A stretch of DNA of 64,000 nt from Streptomyces flaveolus (GCF_014648815.1 NZ_BMRV01000004.1:186001-250000), one strand, 5' to 3'. Shown: positions 48,024 through 55,920, counted from the first letter of the stretch. A program made the numbers and translations. Notes: generated from the sequence alone by a model not told the origin.

Positions 48024-48143
48024 GCTTGTTGTCCAGACCGGTCTGGACGTCTCGCTTCGTCCTGGCCGCCTCTCGACCACGCAGCAGGCGAGGCAGCGGG
48101 GTCGGCCGATGGCCAGGGCGAAATGAGCGAAGAGGGCATACGG

Positions 48144-48769
48144 TCAGCCTGCGGCCGGTCCGGGCCCGTAATCCGCCTTGGATCCGCCAAGACCGTCCGC
48201 GAGGTGGGCCAGCCAGCCGCTCGGGGTGTACGGCGAGGGCGGGTCGGTCTCCATGCCCAGCTCGGCCATCGCGAGGGCGTAGTCGGACTCCTCGAGGGCC
48301 AGGGCGAGCAGTTCGTGGAGCTCGCCGGTGAGGCGGGCGACCAGTTGGGGGTTCGTGGTGGCGGTGTAGTCGCGTACGGCCGCGTCGTGGTCAGGGAAGC
48401 GGGCATGCCACTCCCAGTGGGTACGGGGCACGGCGGGGGGCGGGACCACGCCCTCCTCGATCGACCGCTTCAGATGGTCCGCGATCATGAACAGCCAGTC
48501 CTGGACCGCCGATTCGGGCAGACCGACGTCCGGCACGGGGTAGAACTCGCCGAGGCTCAGGCGCAGTCGGCCCGGTGGGTTGCGGGCGTACTCGCGGATC
48601 TGCTGTTCGGCTGTGGCCAGGGCCCAGGGCGGGTGTGCCAGGTGTGGCGCAGGTAGGCCAGAAGGGCTTCGCTCGGCCTGTCGGGCTCGTCGTCGGCCGG
48701 CATACTGGTGTACGCGCTGATCACCTGGTCCAGCTCGCCGTAGCGACGGTCGAACTCGAAGGGCTTCAT
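48144..48769 (-). pseudogene. Frameshifted CDI-type immunity protein
   Basis: Two frames join into one protein of about 208 residues. The first part runs from MKPFEFDRRYGELDQVI at 48769 to LAYLRHTWHTRP. After a one-base shift in the CCCGCCCTGGGCCC run at about 48625-48640, the reading resumes with WALATAEQQIREYARNPPGR, SLGEFYPVPDVGLPES and AVQDWLFMIADHLKRSIEEG to the stop at 48144. The sequence resembles proteins annotated as contact-dependent inhibition immunity proteins. It follows an RNase A-like toxin tip, as an immunity gene should. The shift is either real decay or a sequencing error. Confidence 0.68.
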
Positions 48770-48787
48770 GGACACGGCGCTGGACCT

Positions 48788-49087
48788 CTACAGGTAGATC
48801 GGGACGGTGGTGAGCACGACGAAGCCGTGCGGGCTGTTCGACTCACGCCTGAGGACGACACGCGCCGCGCGCACATCGACGGGCTCGCGCCCGGCGAGCA
48901 TCATCGCCTGCAGCAGTACGCGGCCGACCGGCGTCTCACGGGAGGGCCAGGCGGCCTCGATGGTGAGGCGAGCGCGGGTGCCCTGGGCGAGCCAGCGGTG
49001 AATCCTCTGCTCGTTTCCGGTCACCACCTGCTGGGTGGCCCATTGGGCGGTTTTCCGGTCGGGATAGGTTGCGGATCTGGTCAGCAA
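48788..49087 (-). CDS. Orphan RNase A-like (CdiA-CT) toxin tip, N-terminally truncated
   Basis: This 99-residue frame begins at TTG after GAGAGGTGAC. It matches the C-terminal two-thirds of the bacterial RNase A toxin domain: TYPDRKTAQWATQQVV, NEQRIHRWLAQG, VGRVLLQAMM, ARVVLRRESNSPHGFVVLTTVP. The stretch with the first catalytic histidine, normally before the TAQ segment, is missing, so it is probably inactive alone. No secretion domain is attached. It sits between two putative immunity genes, as in orphan toxin/immunity cassettes downstream of polymorphic toxins. Confidence 0.65.
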   Translation of the reverse strand: MLTRSATYPDRKTAQWATQQVVTGNEQRIHRWLAQGTRARLTIEAAWPSRETPVGRVLLQAMMLAGREPVDVRAARVVLRRESNSPHGFVVLTTVPIYL

Positions 49088-49100
49088 CGGTTGTCACCTC

Positions 49101-49721
49101 TCATCGTGGATCGAAGGACCAGATCAGCCCGACTTCCTCGTCGGACACCCAGAGGAGCCCCAAGTCCCAGGCGTACCGACTGATCGGTGAGCAGCTCGAG
49201 ATCTGCTGATAGAAGTCGAGGGACGCGCCGCCTCCCCAGGTGTTCGTGAAGAACCGGGTCCCGTCGGAAAAGCGCGTGAGAATCACCCTGGCGTGCTTCT
49301 CCATTTCAGCCCGCTGTGCGGGAGAACGGGGGTCCTTGGAGACATCGAGATCGATGGTGGCCAGCAGCACGAGAAGCCGCACCACCGCGGAACGCGGAAT
49401 CTCCCTGAGCCGGCCTCGCCATTCCGCCGCACCCGCCTCGTCCACGGGCGGGACGACGAAGGGGTAGGCCGGGTCGTCCTCCCTCTCCTCCTCGCCCTCG
49501 TCGGGATCGATGGTCCGCCAGGCCCGGGGATCCGCCGTCTCGCCCCGCATGACCGAGGCAACATCGTGCAGCCAATCCTCCCGCGTACGGAGACCGGCGG
49601 CGACAAAGGTGTACCGACGGTCGTACATCTCCACCGCCGACCACCAGGAGTCGGCATCCAAGGGCGTCGGCGTCCCGTTCTCATCGGGCATCGTTCCGTA
49701 GACCATCCAGACCTCGCTCAT
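49101..49721 (-). CDS. Hypothetical protein, probable immunity gene of the first toxin tip
   Basis: This 206-residue soluble acidic protein starts in an ATGA overlap with the RNase A-like fragment upstream. It contains WWSAVEMYDRRYTFVAAGLRTREDWLHDV and a late LLWVSDEEVGLIWSFDPR. I recognise no domain. The size, acidity and position right behind a toxin tip fit an immunity protein, but this is inferred from context only. Confidence 0.6.
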   Translation of the reverse strand: MSEVWMVYGTMPDENGTPTPLDADSWWSAVEMYDRRYTFVAAGLRTREDWLHDVASVMRGETADPRAWRTIDPDEGEEEREDDPAYPFVVPPVDEAGAAEWRGRLREIPRSAVVRLLVLLATIDLDVSKDPRSPAQRAEMEKHARVILTRFSDGTRFFTNTWGGGASLDFYQQISSCSPISRYAWDLGLLWVSDEEVGLIWSFDPR

Positions 49722-50017
49722 ACGGGCATCGAGGTGAACACCAGGTAGGGCGGATCGAGGCTCGGATCACGCATGAGCCGCAGGGACACGCCCTTGGTGT
49801 CGTGCACCTCCGAAAGCTTGCTGCCGTCGTAGGTGACCCCCCTGCCGGTCACGGCGTCACCGGCGAGAGGGCCTTGCAACGGTACGGAGTCGGTCGTGAC
49901 GGTGATGGACATGTCCGGCGGGTCTCCTGCCAGCCACCGGTCGATGTCGTCGCTGTTGTCACGCAGGCAGTATTGCGTCGAGCTCGAACTCGAGCATGGC
50001 CAGTTTGCCCGCGGCAT
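49718..50017 (-). pseudogene. RNase A-like toxin C-terminus, detached from its N-terminal part
   Basis: The frame carries TQYCLRDNSDDIDRWLAGD and VSLRLMRDPSLDPPYLVFTS, which align without gaps to the equivalent parts of the second toxin tip at 48788 (TQ, N, I, RWLA and the R-D/E-s-p...VxT-P end). The first 18 residues of the open frame come from the overlapping upstream gene read out of phase. The catalytic N-terminal half of the domain is absent, as if a deletion joined it to the gene ending at 49959. Confidence 0.6.
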
Positions 50018-50390
50018 CGCCGAACGCCTCGTGATAGGCCCCGACCGCCGCGTCCATGGCCTCCCTGTCCATGTGGGACCGGAAGGTCAGGACGACTTCC
50101 GCGACCACGAGCCCGACCGCGAGCCTGGTGAGTTCGAAGGGGTCGAGGCCCGTGGTCAGGTCCTTCACCGTCTTGTCCGCGGCCTCTTTGGCCAGGCGCG
50201 TGGTGGTTTCCGTGGTCTTCTGGCCCACGTCGGCCAAGTCGTCGAAAAGCTTCTGAATGGTGTTCGCGCTCTTGTCGAGGACCTCGATGATGGGGCGCCT
50301 GGTGGCGGGGTCCATTTTCCCGTGGGTCTTCCAGCTCCGGGCACCCTTCTTGGGTGTCACCTCGGCCCGCTGGTCACGGACTTTCCCCAT
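49959..50390 (-). CDS. Hypothetical protein of the toxin locus
   Basis: This 143-residue product begins MGKVRDQRAEVTPKKG and is mostly helical and charged: VLDKSANTIQKLFDDLADVGQKTTETTTRLAKEAADK, then a hydrophobic patch LTRLAVGLVVAEVVL. It overlaps the upstream gene by 34 bp. Its last codons overlap the out-of-phase toxin tip. It may be the amputated pre-toxin portion of a WXG-type polymorphic toxin. I recognise no named domain. Confidence 0.5.
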   Translation of the reverse strand: MGKVRDQRAEVTPKKGARSWKTHGKMDPATRRPIIEVLDKSANTIQKLFDDLADVGQKTTETTTRLAKEAADKTVKDLTTGLDPFELTRLAVGLVVAEVVLTFRSHMDREAMDAAVGAYHEAFGDAAGKLAMLEFELDAILPA

Positions 50391-51156
50391 GCCGTGGTTC
50401 CCCAGATCGTCTGGCAGAAGGCATTCATCGCGGCCTGCCATTCACCGTTGCCTTTGGGGTCGGTGATGTAGGAGATCGCCTCCGTGAAGTCGTCCGCCGC
50501 CTTCTTCACGCCTTTGGATGCCTCCCGCCACGCCCCGGCGATGTCGCGGAACTCCTCTTCCTTGACGCCCGGCGTGATCTCGTGGACGCGGCCGAGCCTC
50601 AGCCCTTCGTCGACCACGGGCTTCATGATGAACATGAGGAAATCCGGAACCTCCCCGAGGATCCCGGATATCGCCCACGAGTCGTGGTATTCCCCCTCCC
50701 CCCGCCACGTCAGGTCGTTCGGCGGGCCGTACTCGGGTGCCGTGGTGATCACCGCTAGAGGCTGCTTCTCCTCCGGGGGCGCGCCCTTGCCCTTGCCGGC
50801 CGCCCAGTCCGCCAGCACGTAGTTGTTCGCGGTCTGCCTGAGACCCACCGCCACACCGCCCACCGACACCACGCTCTTCGCCCACAGTTCCAGGAACTTC
50901 CCGGCGACGATGCCGTACCGATCGGCGAAGGAGTCCGCGCCCCAGCCCATTTCCGCGGACTGGCTGTATTGACCAGCGTCTCCGTCAATGTCTTCGCCTG
51001 CTTGTCGTAGTCGAACTGACCGTCCCGAACGACGAGCGAGGTGAAGTAGAGGTGCTGGGGCTGCACGTCGAAGCGCCCCACACCTTTGTTGGGCGGCGCG
51101 GTCCTGGCCTGGTCCCGCTCCCGCTGCCGCTGCTTGTCGGAGGGCAGATCAGCCAT
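50357..51156 (-). pseudogene. WXG-like protein gene broken by a frameshift
   Basis: The gene starts at ATG 51156 (MADLPSDKQRQRERDQ) in a TGATG overlap with the preceding WXG100-like frame. It runs through VGRFDVQPQHLYFTSLVVRDGQFDYDKQAKTLTETLVN and then shifts by one base near 50970. In the new phase it continues SQSAEMGWGADSFADRYG, GIVAGKFLELWAKSVV, and so on for 190 more residues. 'FDVQPQHLYFTS' and the 'GWG-ADSFADRYG' segment are typical of the actinobacterial WXG/ESX partner proteins. A later start at 50950 could still give a 197-residue protein. Confidence 0.62.
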
Positions 51157-51391
51157 CAGGCCGCACCCCAGCCCCGCAGTACCGCCCTGTGCGCCGCCGC
51201 ATAGTTGATCTCTCCGTTGACCACGACGTCGTGCAGCCACGCCTGGGTCGCCTGAAGGTCCGCTGCGGACCGGTCCCACTCGTCCAACTTGTCGATGAAC
51301 ACCTCGCGGGCTTCGCCCTCCCAGGTGAGGACCACCTTCTCCGCTCGCCGGTAGAGCAGGATCGCGGGCCGGCGCCGGAGCGGCAGCGTGG
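51156..51391 (-). pseudogene. 5'-truncated WXG100-like (ESX) protein
   Basis: The frame upstream of the TGATG junction reads EKVVLTWEGEAREVFIDKLD, EWDRSAADLQATQAWLHDVV and VNGEINYAAAHRAVLRGWG. This is the W-x-G turn with flanking helices of WXG100 secretion substrates. An in-frame stop lies about 16 codons before the visible part and no good start codon exists, so the 5' end has been lost. Type VII secretion would export such proteins. Confidence 0.55.
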
Positions 51392-51549
51392 TGGGTCAAG
51401 CCCGGTGCTCATGAGCACAGCACGCCGCTTCCACTCGACAAGGGAAAGCGCCGAGGCGACCGAGGTCTCCGAGCCACCCCGGCGCGTGGGAGTCAGTACG
51501 CTGAGTGCAGCGGGATCGGACCCCCCACACAGTGTCCGGGAGGCGTGTC

Positions 51550-52116
51550 ATGACTGCCGAGATGGTGGCCCCGGCGTGGATGCACCAGCAGATCACGGCC
51601 GAGGAGTACGAGGCGTGGTCCGAGGAGCAGTGCGCCGGCATCGAGATCGTGGACGGAATGGTCGTCGTGAGCCCCAGCGCCTCCAAGCGGCACCATCGGC
51701 TGGCTCGACTCCTGGCGAACGCCCTGGACGCCGCAGCCGGCCCCGACTGGAACGCCGACACGGATTTCGACGTCCGGCTCCAGGACGTCCCGCTGACCAA
51801 TCGCCGCCCCGACGTCGTCGTCTACCGTGCGGACACGATCGACATCACGCCCACCCGTCCGGAGCACGTACTGCTGGTGGCCGAGGTGGTGTCGCCGGGC
51901 TCGGAGACCACCGACCGGATCGTGAAGGTGGACCAGTACGCCAAGGCCGGGATCGGCTTCTACTGGCGGATCGAGCAGGCCGTGACAGGTACACCGCTGG
52001 TGTATACGTACCTGCTCGATCCCGCGACGAGGACGTACCGCGAAGGGGACGTGTTCGCCGGCGCCCTGAAGATCACCGCCCCCTTCGCAGCGGAGATCGA
52101 CCTCGGCCAGATCTGA
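51550..52116 (+). CDS. Uma2-family (DUF820) endonuclease-like protein
   Basis: This 188-residue protein starts at ATG after GGGAGGCGTGTC. The PD-(D/E)xK nuclease-like core is visible as NRRPDVVVY (Asp) and LLVAEVVSPGSETTDR with the glutamate, followed by KVDQYAKAGIGFYWRIE. An N-terminal ITAEEYEAWSEE and IEIVDGMVVVSPSASKRHH are typical. Uma2 proteins are abundant in Streptomyces and cyanobacteria, and their role is unknown. It faces away from the toxin locus at the right end of the island. Confidence 0.85.
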   Translation: MTAEMVAPAWMHQQITAEEYEAWSEEQCAGIEIVDGMVVVSPSASKRHHRLARLLANALDAAAGPDWNADTDFDVRLQDVPLTNRRPDVVVYRADTIDITPTRPEHVLLVAEVVSPGSETTDRIVKVDQYAKAGIGFYWRIEQAVTGTPLVYTYLLDPATRTYREGDVFAGALKITAPFAAEIDLGQI

Positions 52117-52285
52117 ACCGGCCGCAGGGCAGGCAGAAGGGCTGCTCAGCCTGCAGCGGTGCGCCCGGCAGACTCCTGCGGGTCATGTGCGAAAGCAACC
52201 GAGGCTCCCTCGGGGGAGCAGAGCCCGGAGGCGTGGACCCCACGCGGACACCGCCGCACCTCCGGTCGGACGGCTTCACCGTGCC

Positions 52286-52330
52286 GTGCCCACCGCGTGC
52301 CCTTCAGAGCGGACAGCTACGGTCAACAGG
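52286..52330. repeat. Repeat A: GTGCCC-rich sequence, possible integrase arm site
   Basis: GTGCCCACCGCGTGCCC followed by an AGAGCGGACAGCTACGGTCA-type stretch. About 80 percent of 45 positions match the sequence at 53903-53947. Two GTGCCC units 10 bp apart inside each copy suggest protein-binding sites. Confidence 0.4.
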
Positions 52331-52410
52331 AGCACGTACCGAAGACGCGCACCATCATTGTTGAGCGCGTATCCGCAGGTCAGCGCGAGGGCGACCGCCC
52401 GAGCGCCCTC

Positions 52411-52456
52411 GCTTCCCAAGCTGAGAGCGCGAGTTCGATTCTCGTCACCCGCTCCA
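52411..52456 (+). repeat. attR-like 46-bp repeat (second copy of tRNA-Gly 3' half)
   Basis: Identical to 47946-47991. The preceding sequence has no 5' tRNA half, so this is not a functional tRNA. It is followed by its own terminator, as expected if it retains the original chromosomal 3' flank. Confidence 0.9.
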
Positions 52457-52460
52457 ACAT

Positions 52461-52489
52461 GAACCCCCAGGTCATCGACCCGGGGGTTC
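52461..52489. terminator. Terminator after the right att copy
   Basis: GAACCCCC and GGGGGTTC with an inner GGTC/GACC pair form a hairpin followed by TTTG. It is probably the ancestral terminator of the tRNA-Gly gene before insertion. Confidence 0.8.
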
Positions 52490-53165
52490 TTTGCGGTCTG
52501 GAGCAGGGGTCCCCTCACAGCAAGATTGGCATCGCAACGCTCGCAGGAGCCTCGGCCGAGAGAACCGCCACCGGGACATGCGGATCGGCCAGCCGTTCGC
52601 ACCCCACGACCCGCGCCACATCGGCTATATCCGGAAGTGGCCGCCGTCAGCTTGCGGCAACTGTTGCTCCAACTGCCATCAGCACGACCATTCACGGGGA
52701 TTGAGACCGCAGGCGAGGGGGAGGCGGCAGCAGCAACGGACCAGACCACAGACGCCAAGATCGGTGAGGTGGCTCGGAACGGCGGAGCGGTCGTCAAGGT
52801 TGGGTGGCGAGCTTCTCGACCCGGCGGGTGAAGACGCCGGGAAGACGTGCGCTGGGCACGACCGGGATCAGGGCCTGCTCGGCGCGGCGACGGCGTCAGT
52901 CAACGCGTTCGCCCCGACCAGACGTCGCCGACCTGTCGTGTCCGGCGCTGCGGAAGACGTCGGCCTCAGCGGACATCAGCGCGTCGGCCGGCGTCCTGGC
53001 CGTCCGCCCAGCGGATCAGGACTGGCCGCGGCGGGTGAGAGTGCTGATCACCGGAGTCAGCGACCGGCGTACCACCGTTGGCGTCCTGCTGGGGCACGCC
53101 GCCGGCGGATCCTCCGCCAGCCCCTCACCACCCGAAATACGCACCTGTCAGGCGACAGAGGCACG

Positions 53166-53573
53166 TCAGACGACGTCGTGGATGTTGTGCTCGGTCAGGT
53201 CGGATGCGTGCCGGGCGACAGTGCTGTAGTCGGCATCGTCGTGGAGGACGGTCAAGCCGTGGTGGGCGGCAGTGGCTGCGATGACAAGGTCTACTGCCGA
53301 GGCACTGCGGTGCTCCCCGGCCTGAGCCATACGGTGTTGCACCGCGCTGACCCAACGCCCTGCGTTCTTCGGCACCGCCGCATCGGGATAGAGATCGGAA
53401 AACATTTCCGCGATCTCGTCGTACTCGCGGCGGTTACGGGCGTTGTACAGGAACTCGGTGCGTTGCACGTAGCAGGATGCGATGGCTCCGGCATCGATCG
53501 CGTCGTACCAGGCCGATTGCAGTTTCGGCTCGCGGAGCAGCCTGACCAGGCCGGACGTGTCGAGCAGGTACAT
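53166..53573 (-). CDS. VapC-type PIN-domain ribonuclease toxin
   Basis: This 135-residue PIN domain has the acidic catalytic residues at LLDTSGLVRLL (Asp near 5), RTEFLYNARNR (Glu near 40), SAVDLVIAATAAHHG (Asp near 95) and VLHDDADY (Asp near 112). VapC proteins cut tRNA or rRNA when the antitoxin is lost. The ATG overlaps the antitoxin stop by one base (TGATG), so the two are coupled. The pair lies just right of the tRNA-bounded island. Confidence 0.9.
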   Translation of the reverse strand: MYLLDTSGLVRLLREPKLQSAWYDAIDAGAIASCYVQRTEFLYNARNRREYDEIAEMFSDLYPDAAVPKNAGRWVSAVQHRMAQAGEHRSASAVDLVIAATAAHHGLTVLHDDADYSTVARHASDLTEHNIHDVV

Positions 53574-53794
53574 CACCGGCTGTGCTTCTCCGCCTTGTGC
53601 AGACGCTCGGCATCCTCGACGGCACCCCACTCACCGGCACGCTTGAAGTGGCGGCTGATGCGCGCCGCACGCTCCTGCTGCTCAGCGTAGAAGTTCAGGG
53701 CGAGGTTGACCGCCTCCTTCTTCGTCCGAACGCGGGCCAGAGCCATGGCGCGCTCCAGGGCGTCGTCGTCGATGTCGATCTGGGTCACGGACAT
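53573..53794 (-). CDS. VapB-type antitoxin
   Basis: This 73-residue protein begins MSVTQIDIDDDALERAMAL. The N-terminal ribbon-helix-helix (VTQIDIDDDALERAMALARVRTKKEAVNLAL) binds DNA and autoregulates; the basic/aromatic C-terminus (RHFKRAGEWGAVEDAERLHK) would plug the VapC active site. It precedes the toxin gene as usual. Confidence 0.88.
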   Translation of the reverse strand: MSVTQIDIDDDALERAMALARVRTKKEAVNLALNFYAEQQERAARISRHFKRAGEWGAVEDAERLHKAEKHSR

Positions 53795-53902
53795 ACCGCA
53801 CCTCCCAGGCAATGTTGGTGATGTACATAGAAGAATACGTCACCAACATAGACCGGTCCACATGTCGGCTCCCCGCGTATGCGGCCCGACCTCTGGTCGC
53901 GC

Positions 53903-53947
53903 CCGTGCCCACAGCGTGCCCGTAAGAGTGGACAACAACGATCGACA
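53903..53947. repeat. Repeat B: GTGCCC-rich sequence similar to repeat A
   Basis: GTGCCCACAGCGTGCCC followed by AAGAGTGGACAACAACGATC, matching repeat A at 36 of about 45 positions. It lies beyond vapBC and may mark the right edge of a second, older insertion. Confidence 0.4.
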
Positions 53948-53970
53948 GCGGTGCGACCAAGCACTCACGC

Positions 53971-55065
53971 TTACGGTCGCCAGAAGACCTCCTTGACCAG
54001 CTCTTGCGTCGCCTTCTGGAACGCCGCGGCCATGGACATCGCGGTGTCGTCGACGTAGTTCAGCGCGGCGGTCAGGGTCTTGCTGCCGTCGGGCGTGCTG
54101 TACATCAGTGCCGCGTGGCCCGCCATGCCGCCGTTGTGGGTGATGACGGTGCCGCCGTTCTCGCCCGCGTCCTGCACGAACACGCCCAGGCCGTAGCCGG
54201 CCTTGGGATGCGGCCTGCACATCTCGGCCAGCAGTGGGGCCGGCAGGAGCTTGCCGCCCATCAGCGCGGAGATGAACGTGTGGAGGTCCTGGGTGGTGGA
54301 GATCATGTCTCCGCCGGTGGAGATCCAGGAGGGGTTCTGGCGGGTGACGTCGACCGTCTTCGGCTCGCCGGCGTCTTCGTACCGGTAATAGGCGTGGGGG
54401 TGCGGTTCGGGGATCTCCGGGTCGGTGTCCGGCACCACGGTGTCCGCCAGCCCGAGCGGTCCCAGGATCAGCCGCTGCATCTCCTCGGCGAACGAGCGGC
54501 CGGTGACCTTCTCGATCAGCAGCCTGGCCAGCACGTAGTTGGTGTTGGAGTAGCTCCAGTCCGTCCCCGGTTCGAACCGTGCCGGCTTGGACAGGGCCAG
54601 TCGTACCAGTTCTTCCGGCCGGTAGGTCCTGAACCGGTTGTCCACCCACTCCCGGCCCGCGGTCGTGGCGGCGATACCCGGCGCGAACGTCCCGTCGTCG
54701 TAGTACTCGCCGGTGAAGTTGAACACGCCGCTGGTGTGCTGCAGCAGCATCCGCACCGTGATCCTCGGGTCCAGCCCGAATCCGGGCAGGTGGTCGGCCA
54801 CCGGGGCGTCCAGTCCGACCGTGCCCTCGGCCACCAGCCGCAGCACCACGGCCGCGGTGAAGGTCTTGGTGTTGCTGCCTATCCGGACGTGCCCGTTCAC
54901 CGGCGGCTTCGCGGTCTCGCCCAGCTTGCGCACCCCGGCGCTGCCGCTCCACCCGCCCCGCTCGTCGTGCACGCGCATCGTCACCCCGGTGAAGCCGGAC
55001 TCGACCATCTCGTCGATGGCCTTCTGCAGCTCCGGGCGGTCCCGGTCGGCAGGAGTGCTGGACAT
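53971..55065 (-). CDS. Serine hydrolase of the beta-lactamase/D-alanyl-D-alanine carboxypeptidase family
   Basis: This 364-residue enzyme has the class C-like catalytic set: SNTK in RIGSNTKTFTAA near residue 62 (SxxK), the YSNTNY box near 155 (Y-x-N) and HNGGMAGH near 310 in place of KTG. No signal peptide is visible, so it is probably cytoplasmic, unlike true penicillin-binding proteins. Members include esterases and peptidases, and the substrate is unknown. It lies downstream of the DUF4097 gene on the same strand, 70 bp away. Confidence 0.87.
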   Translation of the reverse strand: MSSTPADRDRPELQKAIDEMVESGFTGVTMRVHDERGGWSGSAGVRKLGETAKPPVNGHVRIGSNTKTFTAAVVLRLVAEGTVGLDAPVADHLPGFGLDPRITVRMLLQHTSGVFNFTGEYYDDGTFAPGIAATTAGREWVDNRFRTYRPEELVRLALSKPARFEPGTDWSYSNTNYVLARLLIEKVTGRSFAEEMQRLILGPLGLADTVVPDTDPEIPEPHPHAYYRYEDAGEPKTVDVTRQNPSWISTGGDMISTTQDLHTFISALMGGKLLPAPLLAEMCRPHPKAGYGLGVFVQDAGENGGTVITHNGGMAGHAALMYSTPDGSKTLTAALNYVDDTAMSMAAAFQKATQELVKEVFWRP

Positions 55066-55134
55066 GGTGGTGTGCCCCTTCGGAATGGTTGCGGGTTTCG
55101 GCTGAGCGGACGGGATCGCCGCGGGGTGCCCCTC

Positions 55135-55806
55135 TTACAGGCTGCGGGCGCTGATGTCGCCGTAGGCGGTGGTCGCGTGGATGGTCAGGGCGGCGTCGGC
55201 GCCGTCGGTGTTCTTGAGCGCGTTGTGGATCCGGCCGTAGGAGGTGCCGGCGTCCAGGGAGGCGGAGACTCCGCGGGCGACGCCGACCGAGATCTCGCCG
55301 GACTCGGTGCGCAGCGTGACCGTGCCACCCATGGCCTCGGCGATGCGGAGGTCGCCCTTCTGGGTGCTGATCTGTGCGGAGCCGCCCAGACGGCCGACCG
55401 AGATGTCACCGGACTGGAGGGCGAGACGGGCGCTCGCGGTCTCGTCGAGCTTGACCGAGCCCTGAGCGCTCTCGAAGGAGACGTCACCGAGCCGTCCGAC
55501 GCCCCGGAACTCTGCGAGGGACGTCTTCGCCTCGACGCGGGAGCCGGCGGGCAGCTGGACGGTCACCTCGACGGATCCGGAAGCGCCGAGGACCTCGTTC
55601 TTCGCCTCCGGGGCCTTGATCCGCAGGACGCCGTCGCCGTAGGCGACCTCGGTCCGCTCCGCCGCCGTCACGTCACGGCTCTTGGAGGCGTTCGCGGGGA
55701 GGACCTCGACCACGGTGTCGGACCGGTCGGCGGCGATGAACCGGACGCGGCTGGCGGGGACGTCGAGGACGGCGGTCACCGGGGTGGAGGTGTCGAACTT
55801 CTGCAT
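55135..55806 (-). CDS. DUF4097-like beta-helical protein
   Basis: This 223-residue soluble protein starts at ATG after GGAGAGCACG. It is built of repeated short beta strands of the adhesin-like DUF4097 type: VRFIAADRSDTVVEVLPAN, RGVGRLGDVSFESAQGSVKLDE, RLALQSGDISVGRLGGSAQI, TQKGDLRIAEAMGGTVTLRTESGEISVGVARGV and HATTAYGDISARSL. No signal peptide is present. It is divergent from the regulator at 56030, and the space between contains palindromes that the regulator probably binds. The function is unknown. Confidence 0.8.
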   Translation of the reverse strand: MQKFDTSTPVTAVLDVPASRVRFIAADRSDTVVEVLPANASKSRDVTAAERTEVAYGDGVLRIKAPEAKNEVLGASGSVEVTVQLPAGSRVEAKTSLAEFRGVGRLGDVSFESAQGSVKLDETASARLALQSGDISVGRLGGSAQISTQKGDLRIAEAMGGTVTLRTESGEISVGVARGVSASLDAGTSYGRIHNALKNTDGADAALTIHATTAYGDISARSL

Positions 55807-55821
55807 CGTGCTCTCCTTCGA

Positions 55822-55839
55822 CTCGTTGTTTCCAACGAG
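55822..55839. promoter_or_regulatory. Palindromic operator candidate 1
   Basis: CTCGTTG-TTTC-CAACGAG is a perfect 7-bp inverted repeat with a 4-bp spacer, 16-33 bp upstream of the DUF4097 start codon. Half sites GTTG and CAACGAG recur at 55851-55854 and 55870-55876. Confidence 0.6.
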
Positions 55840-55920
55840 AGAAAAGCTACGTTGCCTTTCCAAACGCGACAACGAGCATGCTGCCCAATCACCTTGTCTG
55901 CGCAGGTAGATGCAGCAAAT

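Larger units (their letters stand above)
47946..52456. mobile_element. Remnant integrated island at tRNA-Gly, about 4.5 kb, no integrase
   Basis: Two perfect 46-bp copies of the tRNA-Gly 3' end bound this segment, with the complete tRNA on the left. Inside are a decayed WXG/polymorphic-toxin locus and a Uma2 nuclease gene. No recombinase, excisionase or replication gene could be found, so the element is probably a deletion relic or was mobilised by an integrase elsewhere. GTGCCC-rich stretches near the right end may be remains of integrase arm sites. Confidence 0.78.
52117..53165. other. Gene-poor stretch holding the right att copy and degraded DNA
   Basis: Apart from the 46-bp tRNA repeat at 52411-52456, its terminator and the GTGCCC-rich sequence at 52286, I see no gene here. 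Open frames on both strands show poor codon bias and no recognisable motifs. One minus-strand frame reads the tRNA repeat backwards and yields the well-known false peptide DENRTRALSLG. From 52490 to 53165 the GC content and base pattern look like decayed accessory sequence. Confidence 0.6.

Noticed and set aside
47834-48100. Minus-strand frame reading VTRIELALSAWEADVLPLNYTR over the tRNA gene
   Set aside because: This is the well-known false protein made by translating a tRNA antisense strand.
52276-52797. Minus-strand 173-codon frame containing GAGDENRTRALSLG
   Set aside because: It reads the tRNA-derived att repeat backwards; the rest has no protein-like features or codon bias.
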